Of a stretch of DNA of 64,000 bases, positions 24,804 to 32,900 are shown piece after piece. The notes under the pieces were generated by a model. The model saw only the letters and a list, made by a program, of their open reading frames with translations. It had not been told where the DNA came from and did not search any database. Location of the stretch: NCBI RefSeq assembly GCF_002454115.1, contig NZ_DKIH01000009.1:386002-450001 (forward strand). The letters run 5' to 3'. Within the stretch, counting starts at the first letter, position 1, and the number at the start of each line of letters is the position of its first letter. The stretch comes from Sphingopyxis sp. UBA6723. GTDB taxonomy: Bacteria > Pseudomonadota > Alphaproteobacteria > Sphingomonadales > Sphingomonadaceae. The translations under genes and the position numbers were made by a program.

Positions 24804-27245
24804 TCAGAACTTATATTTGGCGTTCAGATAATAGAAGCCGCCGGCAACCCCGAACACGCTGTGGTTGTCGTAGATCAGGCCTGCGCGGGCGCGGGCGGGG
24901 CCGCGGCCCGGCGGGAAGATGTTGAAGATGTTGCGTGCGCCAACGCTCAGCTCGACATCCTGAATTCCGGTATAGGAGACTTCGGCGTCGAACAGCGTCA
25001 CCGCTTTGCGCGGCAGGAAGGTCGCTCCGTCCAGGCGGCGCCAGGCGCCATAATGGATCGCACGGCCCATCAGCGCGAAGTCGCCAACCTTGGTCGTTGC
25101 CGAGAAGTTCCCGCGCCAGCGCGGCGTGCCACGTTCGAATTCGGTGACGATCGCCGGGCTGAACCCCGGAGGCGGCGCGCCGCGCAGATGCTGTTCGTTA
25201 TAGTTCAGCGCCAGGCTGAAGTCGGTCGACGCATTGTCCGACCATTCTTGGCGATAGGTGCTGACCAGATCGAAACCGCGCACGCGGGTGTTCATTTCGT
25301 TCTGGAAATAACGCACCTGCTGAATGTCCGCGCCATTGGGGAAGTTGATCGCGGCCAATGCCGCACGCTCGGCGGCGGTCGTGTTCCGCGACGGGGTCAG
25401 CAGCAGCCGGTCATCGACGTCGATCTGATAGAAATCGAGCGTGGTCAGAAAGCCGTCCAGACCGGTGAACACGACACCCGCCGACATGTTGAACGACGTT
25501 TCCGGCGTCAACGCGTCCGAACCAAAGACCTGCGCCGCGGGCGAACCCGGAACCAGCACGGCGTCGAGGATGAAACCGCCGATGCCGTCGAGCTGCGAGG
25601 TCAGGCTGGTGCCAAACACCTGTCCAGCCGCCGGGGCACGGAAACCGGTGCTGACCGAACCGCGCAACGCAAAAGCATCGCTCAGCTCGAAACGGGTGGC
25701 CGCCTTATAGCTGAAGTTGGTGCCGAACTGGTCATAATCTTCGTACCGACCGGCGACAGACAGGTTCCACCAGGGGGTGATGTCGGCGTCGACTTCGGCG
25801 AACACTGCATAGCTGTTCGAATCGAAGCTACCGGCAAATTCGGGCGAGAAGCCCTGGAAGCCGTTCGAACCGGCGGGCAGGTCGCGCAGCGGCCCGGTCA
25901 GATAGCTGGCGAGATCGCCTTCCCCGATGACATAGGTTTCCTTGCGATGGCTGGCGCCCGCGAACAGCAAGATATTGTCATTGAGCTCATAGGAAATTTC
26001 ACCGTCGAACTGGATTTCGCGCTGGGTCAGCGACCCCGGCTTGAACGACGTCGGCGAATTGACCCCCATCGACGCGTTGATCGTGCCGGTGATCGTATAG
26101 TCGACGGTGTTGGTGCCATAGCGTGCCGACAAATCCCAGGTCAGCGGGCCGTCCTGATCGCGCAGGCCGACCAGGGCGCTGAAATCTTCCAGATGGCCTC
26201 GGAATTCGGGGGTAAAGCCACCGGGATAGACGCGGGTCAGATCAAACAGCTGCGGGTGTGCCGGGCTGAGGTCGAAGGCCGAATTGGCATAGGTGCCATG
26301 GCCGCTCAGCCCGCCCGCGGCGAACGGCTGACGCAGGCCAAAGGTCACCGAGCTTTTGCCGGTCATATAATTGCCGAAGGTGTAAAGCTCCAGCGCGTCG
26401 CTGAGCTCGATGCCCGCATTCCACACCGACTTAAACGCCATGTAGCGCGGATCGAGATTGCCTTCGGGATGTTCCGGAACCCCTGGTACGCCCGCGGCCC
26501 GCAGCGCAACCGCGCCCGCATGGCTGGCTTTGCGCGCATAGGCCTTGGCCTGGTCGGTATATTGGGCCGCCAGGTTAAAATAGGCATTGTCGCCAACCGG
26601 CACCGCGATGTGGCCTTGAATGTCATAGGTGCGGCCGCCGCTGCTGAAATACTCACCAACCTGCCCGATGATCGAGCCGCCGCTTTTCTGCTTCTTCAGC
26701 TCCATGTTGATCACGCCGGCGATCGCGTCCGAACCATATTGGGCCGATGCGCCGTCGCGCAGCACTTCGACGCTCGACAGCGCGATCGGCGGAATCACGT
26801 TGAAATCCTGCCCCTGCGAGCCCGAGGTCGACGCGTGGCCGGTGCCGATTTGGACGATCGAGGCGCGGTGACGGCGCTTGCCGTTCATCAGCAGCAGGAC
26901 GTGGTCGGCCGGCGAACCGCGCAGCGTGACCGGGCGGACGAACGACGAACCGTCATTGCCCTGCAGACGCTGGGCGTTGAACGCGGGCACCAGCGTGCGC
27001 AGCGCGTCGTTCACGTCGGTGTAGCCGGTGGTGGTGATGCTTTCGGGTGAAATAACGTCGATGGCGACTGAGCTGTCGGTAATCGAGCGATCCTTGCGGC
27101 GCGTCCCGATGACGACGATATCGCTGCCGCCCTCATCGGTGTCCGCGCCTTCGGCTTCGGGCGGCGGCGTCTGCGCCTGGGCAACCGGTGCCATCGCGAA
27201 TGCAAGCGCCGACGACAACAGCAGACGTGAAACGAACTTCGACAT
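24804..27245 (-). CDS. TonB-dependent receptor
   Basis: An 813-residue outer-membrane receptor. The signal peptide ends near VAQAQ. A TonB-box-like DIVVIGTRRK, a plug domain (IDVISPESITTTGYTDVND; VTLRGSPADHVLLLMNGKRRH; GSDAIAGVINMELKK) and the barrel follow, ending in YKF. A strong AAGGAGG lies before the ATG. Neighbours are an XRE-cupin regulator, dipeptidase and amidohydrolase homologues and an ALDH7 gene. A nitrogenous substrate such as a small peptide or amine derivative is therefore a reasonable guess. AAATTTCC lies 43 bases upstream of the start. Confidence 0.92.
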   Translation of the reverse strand: MSKFVSRLLLSSALAFAMAPVAQAQTPPPEAEGADTDEGGSDIVVIGTRRKDRSITDSSVAIDVISPESITTTGYTDVNDALRTLVPAFNAQRLQGNDGSSFVRPVTLRGSPADHVLLLMNGKRRHRASIVQIGTGHASTSGSQGQDFNVIPPIALSSVEVLRDGASAQYGSDAIAGVINMELKKQKSGGSIIGQVGEYFSSGGRTYDIQGHIAVPVGDNAYFNLAAQYTDQAKAYARKASHAGAVALRAAGVPGVPEHPEGNLDPRYMAFKSVWNAGIELSDALELYTFGNYMTGKSSVTFGLRQPFAAGGLSGHGTYANSAFDLSPAHPQLFDLTRVYPGGFTPEFRGHLEDFSALVGLRDQDGPLTWDLSARYGTNTVDYTITGTINASMGVNSPTSFKPGSLTQREIQFDGEISYELNDNILLFAGASHRKETYVIGEGDLASYLTGPLRDLPAGSNGFQGFSPEFAGSFDSNSYAVFAEVDADITPWWNLSVAGRYEDYDQFGTNFSYKAATRFELSDAFALRGSVSTGFRAPAAGQVFGTSLTSQLDGIGGFILDAVLVPGSPAAQVFGSDALTPETSFNMSAGVVFTGLDGFLTTLDFYQIDVDDRLLLTPSRNTTAAERAALAAINFPNGADIQQVRYFQNEMNTRVRGFDLVSTYRQEWSDNASTDFSLALNYNEQHLRGAPPPGFSPAIVTEFERGTPRWRGNFSATTKVGDFALMGRAIHYGAWRRLDGATFLPRKAVTLFDAEVSYTGIQDVELSVGARNIFNIFPPGRGPARARAGLIYDNHSVFGVAGGFYYLNAKYKF

Positions 27246-27287
27246 TATTTCCCTCCTTGGTAACCCATTATCGACCCTGAAAACCGC

Positions 27288-27295
27288 AAATTTCC
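27288..27295. promoter_or_regulatory. AAATTTCC motif in the TonB-receptor/amidohydrolase promoter region
   Basis: GCAAATTTCCGGG is a third occurrence of the octamer shared with 23906-23922 and 24713-24725. It lies between the divergent receptor and amidohydrolase genes. Confidence 0.35.
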
Positions 27296-27422
27296 GGGCC
27301 TCGTCTTATTCTTGTAATTTTTCCTATCATAAAATTTATTGCTCCGCCAGCAAAATGTTCCTATGTGGTGGCTCAAGGGCTGCCGCTGATCGCACTGGCC
27401 CGATCGCCGGGGAGCCCTTTAC

Positions 27423-28772
27423 GTGATCGACATCGCCAACCCGTCCGCACGCGACCGGCCGACGCGCCGCCTTGGCGCCGTGTCGGCATCGGCGATCGCC
27501 CTGCTGTCTGCCGCAGCCGCCGCAGCGCAGCCAGCCGCTGCCGGACAAGACCTTGTGATCCATGCAGGCGCCGTGATCGCGGTTCCTGGCGAGCGCGCGC
27601 TCGGCCCAACGACGATCGTTGTTCGCAAGGACAAAATTGCCCAGCTTGTGCCGGGCTATGTCAATGTCGGCGATGCGCCGGTGCTCGACCTGAAGGACCG
27701 GACGGTTCTCCCCGGCCTGATCGACACCCACGTCCATTTCAGCTTTTCGCCCGCGACGCGCAACTGGTCGGCGGCGATCGACACACCCGAAGACGTTGCG
27801 CTATTTTCCTTTTCCAATGCGAAAAAGACGTTGGAAGCGGGTTTCACGACGATTCGCGATGTCGGGTCCGACGGCTACGCGATCCACGCGCTGCGCGATG
27901 CGATCAACGACGGGACGGTCACCGGCCCACGGATCTTTCTGTCGGGCACCTCGCTGTCGATCGTCGGCGGCCATGGCGACATGTCGGGGCTCAACCGCAA
28001 GACGACCGAGGCGCTGTTTCCCTACGACTATACCGGCGCCTGCACCGGCGCGGTCGAATGCGCGCTGCGCGTCCGCGAAGCCGCGAAATATGGCGCCGAC
28101 CTGATCAAGATCACCTCGACCGGCGGCATCATGTCGCAGCAGGCGCGCGGGCTGGGTCAGCATCTCAGCGACGACGAACTAAGCTCGATCGTCACCACTG
28201 CGCACAGTCTGGGGCTGAAGGTCGCCGCCCACGCCCACGGCGCGCAGGGCGTCACCGCGTCGGTGCTCGCCGGGGTCGATTCGATCGAGCATGGCACCTA
28301 TCTCGACGCCGACACGGCGAAGATGATGGCGGCGCGCGGTACTTGGCTGGTGCCGACGCTCGGCCTGCTCGATTCGCACGACAGTGCCGACACCGCGCGC
28401 ATCACCCCCGCGGTGCAGGCGAAAATGGCCGAAGCGCGCAAGGTGTCAGGCGACAACATCCGCCTCGCAGTACGCTATAAGGTCAATATCGCTTTCGGCA
28501 CCGACGCGGGAGTTTCACCGCATGGCGAAAACGCGCGGCAGTTTCGCAAGATGGTCGAACAGGGGCCGATGACCCCGATGGCGGCGCTGCGCTCGGCCAC
28601 CGTGGATGCCGCGGCATTGCTCGGACAGTCCGAGAATATCGGCACGATCGCACCGGGCAAATTTGCCGACATGATTGCGGTCGCGGGAGATCCCTATCGC
28701 GACATCACCGTGCTGGAGAAGGTCGCCGTCGTCATCAAGGGCGGCCAGATTGTCGCGCGGAATACCGACTGA
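27423..28772 (+). CDS. Amidohydrolase family protein (prolidase/imidazolonepropionase-like), exported
   Basis: A 449-residue amidohydrolase-superfamily enzyme with an N-terminal hydrophobic leader ending AAAAAQPAAA. Metal and catalytic motifs are DTHVHF, the carboxylated-lysine segment LIKITSTGGI, the His pair AHAHG and SIEHGTY, and FGTDAG. This arrangement is that of the Xaa-Pro dipeptidase / N-aryl-amide hydrolase subgroup. The start is a GTG at 27423, directly preceded by a gene-free promoter region shared with the divergent TonB receptor. Its substrate may be what the receptor brings in. The ALDH7 gene follows 48 bases later. Confidence 0.86.
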   Translation: MIDIANPSARDRPTRRLGAVSASAIALLSAAAAAAQPAAAGQDLVIHAGAVIAVPGERALGPTTIVVRKDKIAQLVPGYVNVGDAPVLDLKDRTVLPGLIDTHVHFSFSPATRNWSAAIDTPEDVALFSFSNAKKTLEAGFTTIRDVGSDGYAIHALRDAINDGTVTGPRIFLSGTSLSIVGGHGDMSGLNRKTTEALFPYDYTGACTGAVECALRVREAAKYGADLIKITSTGGIMSQQARGLGQHLSDDELSSIVTTAHSLGLKVAAHAHGAQGVTASVLAGVDSIEHGTYLDADTAKMMAARGTWLVPTLGLLDSHDSADTARITPAVQAKMAEARKVSGDNIRLAVRYKVNIAFGTDAGVSPHGENARQFRKMVEQGPMTPMAALRSATVDAAALLGQSENIGTIAPGKFADMIAVAGDPYRDITVLEKVAVVIKGGQIVARNTD

Positions 28773-28820
28773 CCAATACAAAACCCACAAACCACCAAAT
28801 CCCTGGCAGAAAAGAACCTT

Positions 28821-30395
28821 ATGAACGCTCCCGAAACTATTGCGAAAATCCCGTCGACCGCTTGGCCCGCCTCCCCGCTCGCCCAGCAGGCCGCGTCAAC
28901 CTTTGGTCTGCTCGGCCTGTCGCTTGGCGATCGCCTTGGATCCGACCTGACGGTCTTTTCCCCGATCGACGGATCGCAGCTCGCCGCGCTGCGCATGGAT
29001 ACCCCCGGCGACGTCGACGCGATGGTCGCGAACGCCCGCGCCGCCTTTGCCGCGTGGAGCCAGGTTCCTGCCCCGCATCGCGGCGAGCTGGTCCGTCGCT
29101 ATGGCGCACTGGTACGCGAGCATAAGGAGTCGCTGTCGCTGCTGCTGTCGATCGAGAATGGCAAGATCCTGACCGAAGCGCGCGGCGAAGTGCAGGAAGT
29201 CATCGACATCTGCGAATATGCCGTCGGTCTGTCGCGCCAGCTGTTCGGGCTGACCATCGCGTCCGAACGGCCCGAGCATCGCCTGACCGAATATTGGCAT
29301 CCGATGGGCGTGCTCGGGCTGATCTCGGCGTTCAATTTCCCTGCCGCGGTGTGGGCGTGGGGGACAACGGTGGCGCTGGTGTGCGGCGACAGCGCGATCT
29401 GGAAACCGTCGGAAAAAACGCCGCTCACCGCGCTCGCCTTTGCCGGGCTGCTGGCGAAAGCGGCGGACGATTATGATCTGGCGCCCGAACATCTAGTGCA
29501 GGTTGCGATCGGCGATGCGCGCTGCGGCACCGCGCTCGCCGATCACCCTGATGTCGCGATCATCAGCGCGACGGGCAGCGTGCGGATGGGACAGGATGTC
29601 GCCGTGCGCCTCGCCAAGCGCTTCGCCCGTCCGGTCCTCGAACTCGGCGGCAACAACGCCGCGATCATCGCGCCGAGCGCCGACCTCGACCTCGCGCTGC
29701 GCGGCGCCGTGTTCGCCGCGACCGGCACCTGCGGTCAGCGCTGCACCACCTTGCGCCGCCTCATCGTCCACAACAGCATCCGCGACGCCTTTGTTCAGCG
29801 CCTGATCGCGACCTTTGCCAGCCTGCGCATCGGTTCGCCACTCGAAGACGCCACGCACGTTGGGCCGCTAATCGATCAGGCCGCCTTCGACGGCATGCAG
29901 CGCGCGCTCGAACAGGCGCGGCGCGAGGGCGGCACCGTTCATGGCGGCGAGCGCCTCGATCTCGCGGGCGCTAACGACGGCTATTATGTCCGTCCGGCGA
30001 TCGTCGAAATGCCGCAGCAAAGCGCGATCGTGCGCGAAGAAACCTTCGCGCCGATCCTCTATGTCATGGGCTATGACAGCCTCGACGAAGCGATCACGCT
30101 GCAAAACGGCGTGTCGCAAGGCCTGTCGTCGAGCATCTTCACCAACGATGTGCGCGAGGCCGAGCGCTTCCAGTCGGCGCAGGGCAGCGACTGCGGCATC
30201 GTAAACGTCAACATCGGGACCAGCGGCGCCGAAATCGGCGGCGCTTTCGGGGGCGAAAAGGTTACCGGCGGCGGGCGCGTGTCGGGCTCCGACAGCTGGA
30301 AAAATTACATGCGCCGCGCCACCGCGACGGTGAATTATTCGGCGTCGCTGCCGCTGGCGCAGGGCGTGAAGTTCGACCTCGACATCGATCCGTGA
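28821..30395 (+). CDS. Aldehyde dehydrogenase, ALDH7 / AmaB type
   Basis: A 524-residue NAD-dependent aldehyde dehydrogenase of the antiquitin/AmaB family, which oxidises 2-aminoadipate 6-semialdehyde (piperidine-6-carboxylate) in lysine and pipecolate breakdown. Features are SAFNFPAAVWAWG, KPSEKTPLTA, the Glu motif LELGGNNAAI and the catalytic Cys region GTCGQRCTTLRRL. The ALDH7-specific C-terminus is present: GGEKVTGGGRVSGSDSW, then YMRR and LPLAQGV. It lies in line with the amidohydrolase and the second TPR gene. Lysine-derived peptides or amides could feed this cluster (inference). Confidence 0.88.
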   Translation: MNAPETIAKIPSTAWPASPLAQQAASTFGLLGLSLGDRLGSDLTVFSPIDGSQLAALRMDTPGDVDAMVANARAAFAAWSQVPAPHRGELVRRYGALVREHKESLSLLLSIENGKILTEARGEVQEVIDICEYAVGLSRQLFGLTIASERPEHRLTEYWHPMGVLGLISAFNFPAAVWAWGTTVALVCGDSAIWKPSEKTPLTALAFAGLLAKAADDYDLAPEHLVQVAIGDARCGTALADHPDVAIISATGSVRMGQDVAVRLAKRFARPVLELGGNNAAIIAPSADLDLALRGAVFAATGTCGQRCTTLRRLIVHNSIRDAFVQRLIATFASLRIGSPLEDATHVGPLIDQAAFDGMQRALEQARREGGTVHGGERLDLAGANDGYYVRPAIVEMPQQSAIVREETFAPILYVMGYDSLDEAITLQNGVSQGLSSSIFTNDVREAERFQSAQGSDCGIVNVNIGTSGAEIGGAFGGEKVTGGGRVSGSDSWKNYMRRATATVNYSASLPLAQGVKFDLDIDP

Positions 30396-30432
30396 AACTA
30401 CGCACAAGAAACAAAATCCAAGGAGAGTGAAT

Positions 30433-31425
30433 ATGATCCCCCGCACCCTGAAACTCTTGGCGTCGGCAAGCCTGCTGATGCTGGCAACGCCGTCGCTCGC
30501 CATCGCCCAGGAAGGCAGCTTCCAGGGCACCTCGTTGCTCGGCCAGCGAATGGTGACCAACCCCGACCGCAACGTCGGCGTCGCCGCCGTCGCGACGCTC
30601 GAACGCGCCGCCAAGGATGCCAAGGCGGCGTTCGAAAGCAACATGACCGTCGACACTGCGACCTGGTACGGCCGCATCCTGTTCTATCAGGGCTATGTCA
30701 GGGAATCGGCGGCGGTCTATGAAACCGCGCTCAAACGCTTTCCCAATTCGGGCAAGCTGATGCGCCACCTCGCGCACCGTCACTTCTCGCTCCGCCAGTT
30801 CGACAAATCGGTCGAGGTCGGCCTGAAGGCGGCGAAGATTTATGAGGGCCAGCCGCTCGAACGCGAAAAGCCCGGCCCCGACTATTTCCCCGGCACCCCG
30901 GATGTCGTGCAATATTATCTCTATTACCACCTCGGCCAGGCCTATTTCGCCAAGCACGACTATGACAATGCCGCCAAATGGTTTGCCAAGTCGGCCGAAT
31001 CCGCCGCGTTCAACCATGACGTCGAAGCACGCACCGCGAACAGCTATTGGGAATATCTGTCGCTCGCGCGCGGCGGAAATATGCGCGCGGCGCAGAAGGT
31101 GCTCGACGATTATGACCTGACGCTGTTCGAAGTGCAGCCCGACGGCAGCCCCGACACCTATTTCGACGGCCTCCAGCTGTTCAAGGGGCATCGCTCGCCC
31201 AAATCCTTCTTCAGCGCCGAAGACACCGGCCGCGCCTTTGCGACCGCCGACGGCGTCGCCGCATCGACCGCCTACAGCCTCGCCAATTATTACATCCTGA
31301 TGGGCGAGGCCGAAAAGGCGAAACCTTGGCTCCAGCGGTCGATCAACGTCGACAGCTGGAGCTATTTTGCCCGGGTTCAGGCCGAGGCCGACTGGTTGCT
31401 GCTGTTTCCCGGTCAGCAACCCTGA
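30433..31425 (+). CDS. Exported TPR protein, paralogue of the one at 21879
   Basis: A 330-residue protein with a signal peptide (MIPRTLKLLASASLLMLA, cut near AIAQE). TPR-like repeats follow (YGRILFYQGYVRESAAVYETAL; YYHLGQAYFAKHDYDNAAKWF). The ATG at 30433 has AGGAG seven bases upstream; a GTG six bases earlier is too close to the same site. It shares spaced motifs with the TPR protein coupled to the M19 gene: FPNSxKLxR, RQFD, YYH, and YW.Y plus the spacing after it. A duplicated partner protein acting at both ends of one cluster is likely. Function is unknown. Confidence 0.8.
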   Translation: MIPRTLKLLASASLLMLATPSLAIAQEGSFQGTSLLGQRMVTNPDRNVGVAAVATLERAAKDAKAAFESNMTVDTATWYGRILFYQGYVRESAAVYETALKRFPNSGKLMRHLAHRHFSLRQFDKSVEVGLKAAKIYEGQPLEREKPGPDYFPGTPDVVQYYLYYHLGQAYFAKHDYDNAAKWFAKSAESAAFNHDVEARTANSYWEYLSLARGGNMRAAQKVLDDYDLTLFEVQPDGSPDTYFDGLQLFKGHRSPKSFFSAEDTGRAFATADGVAASTAYSLANYYILMGEAEKAKPWLQRSINVDSWSYFARVQAEADWLLLFPGQQP

Positions 31426-31443
31426 CGCGCCAAGCCCCCAAGA

Positions 31444-31511
31444 GCGGCCGTTCGCGCGCGCAGTCCCTGGCGCGCGCGAACGGCCGCCAACAGGGCTTTT
31501 CCCTGTGGCAA
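31444..31511 (+). terminator. Tandem strong hairpins after the TPR gene
   Basis: GCGGCCGTTCGCGCGCGC (31444-31461) and its exact complement (31470-31487) form an 18-bp perfect stem with an 8-nt loop. ACAGGG-CTTTT-CCCTGT follows at 31490-31506. There is no long T-run, so transcription termination is likely but not certain. Confidence 0.55.
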
Positions 31512-31614
31512 AATCGGTCAATGGCTGGCGCGCCCTTGTCAAAGGCGCCGCGCGTCCCTATTCCGCGCGGATCAAGCCCCGGGCCTCTCGACCAGCGGAC
31601 GCCGCCACCAAAGA

Positions 31615-32394
31615 TTGCTTCAGCTGAGCCCTGTTCCCGCCACGCCCTACGTCGAACAACTCAGCATCGGGGCCGGGCGTCGCACGCTTGCGATTGTCCT
31701 GGCGCTACTGATCACCGCCGTCCTGCTTCTCTTGCTGCTCTCCTTTGGCTTGGCTGGGCAGCCTGACAGCCGGGCGGAACCGGTCAGCGTGGTGCGCCTC
31801 AATGCCTCGGAAATTGCGGAGGAAGCGCCCGAACCGAGCCGCTCCGAGCGCGAACAGACAGCGGCGCAGCCGACGTCGCCGCAGCCCGCGCCCGTTGAAG
31901 CCCCGCCACCCGTACCGGCCCAGCCGCTGCCCCCGCCAGCCGCCGCGCCCAAGGTTGCGCCCCCCTTGCCAATGCCAAGCGAACAGCCGCCGACACCCCG
32001 CAATGCTATGCGGCCGCCTGGCGGCGCGGTTTATGGACCACCCAACACGGCGAGTTCGTCCACATCGCGCGACACCGAACGGGTGGGAACGGCGCCCAAT
32101 GGCGAGCCGCTTTATGCGGCGGCCTGGTATCGCGAGCCGCGAGACGATGAATTGCGCGGCTATTTGTCCACCGCGAGCGGCCCGGGCTGGGGCCTGATTG
32201 CGTGCCGCACGGCGCCCGATTACCGGGTCGAGGATTGCGTAGCGCTCGACGAATATCCGAATGGATCGCAGATCAATCGCGCGGTCCTGGCCGCGGCATG
32301 GCAGTTCCGGGTGCGGCCTCCCCGGCTGGGCGGGCGGCTGATGGTGGGCAGTTGGGTCCGGATCCGGATCGATTACGGTGTCGGTCGGCGTTGA
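31615..32394 (+). CDS. TonB-like energy-transducer protein, proline-rich
   Basis: A 259-residue protein with one N-terminal membrane segment (LAIVLALLITAVLLLLLLSFGLA). A Pro/Ala/Glu-rich periplasmic linker spans about residues 65-130. A compact C-terminal domain ends WQFRVRPPRLGG, then WVRIRIDYG, resembling TonB-type C-terminal domains. It would couple the proton motive force to the nearby receptors. The start is uncertain: TTG at 31615 is used because no ATG or GTG precedes the membrane segment in frame. No exbB or exbD gene is adjacent. Confidence 0.7.
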   Translation: MLQLSPVPATPYVEQLSIGAGRRTLAIVLALLITAVLLLLLLSFGLAGQPDSRAEPVSVVRLNASEIAEEAPEPSRSEREQTAAQPTSPQPAPVEAPPPVPAQPLPPPAAAPKVAPPLPMPSEQPPTPRNAMRPPGGAVYGPPNTASSSTSRDTERVGTAPNGEPLYAAAWYREPRDDELRGYLSTASGPGWGLIACRTAPDYRVEDCVALDEYPNGSQINRAVLAAAWQFRVRPPRLGGRLMVGSWVRIRIDYGVGRR

Positions 32395-32900
32395 CGTGTC
32401 ACGCGAAACGCCGGGCACAGACCTTCGCAGCGTAGCATGGCCACAAAGCGCCCTGCATTTTGTGCCGGTTTTATTGCAGCAAAGCCACGGAGATCGGGAA
32501 GGCCGGGGGAAATCCGCGGAATTTCATGACGCGCCGCGAACGGGTAAACAACCAGACAAGCCAGCGAAATCTTGGAAAAGATGGTGCACCCGACATGAAA
32601 GCGATGGGCACTCAGATCGTTGGGAAATCCTCGTTGCGAGAGCGGCGTGATGGCTGCTTCTCGCGCCAGCATTGGTCATTGAAGCAGTCCCCCCCGACTG
32701 CTTGGAAGCAGACATCGCTGCACGCCTGCTCGGGCCGACATTTACGTCACCAATACATTTGCTGTCGAGACATGATTTTGGCGGGACGCTCCGTAAGCAG
32801 GCTCCGGGCTGACCCCGCTACTCTTAGATCAGGTGGTCATTTCAAGCGGTGACAGCGTCTATCCGGGCACTTACATCAGAATCTAGAAGGTGGGGTATTG
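32395..32900. other. Gene-free junction region
   Basis: No credible reading frame is present. The stretch contains the 12-base copy of the tRNA-Arg 3' end at 32581-32592, taken as the left end of the mobile element. Sequence to its right has lower GC than the region to its left. Confidence 0.5.
32581..32592. repeat. Left attachment-site candidate
   Basis: ATGGTGCACCCG, identical to 53095-53106 at the tRNA-Arg 3' end and in the same orientation. Short cores are usual for large serine recombinases. Confidence 0.5.

Noticed and set aside
24762..27050. 762-codon + strand frame over the second TonB receptor
   Set aside because: Exact antisense of a well-supported receptor; no start signal or motif.
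32460..32852. 130-codon frame beside the left element end
   Set aside because: No ribosome-binding site, odd composition, crosses the attachment-site copy.
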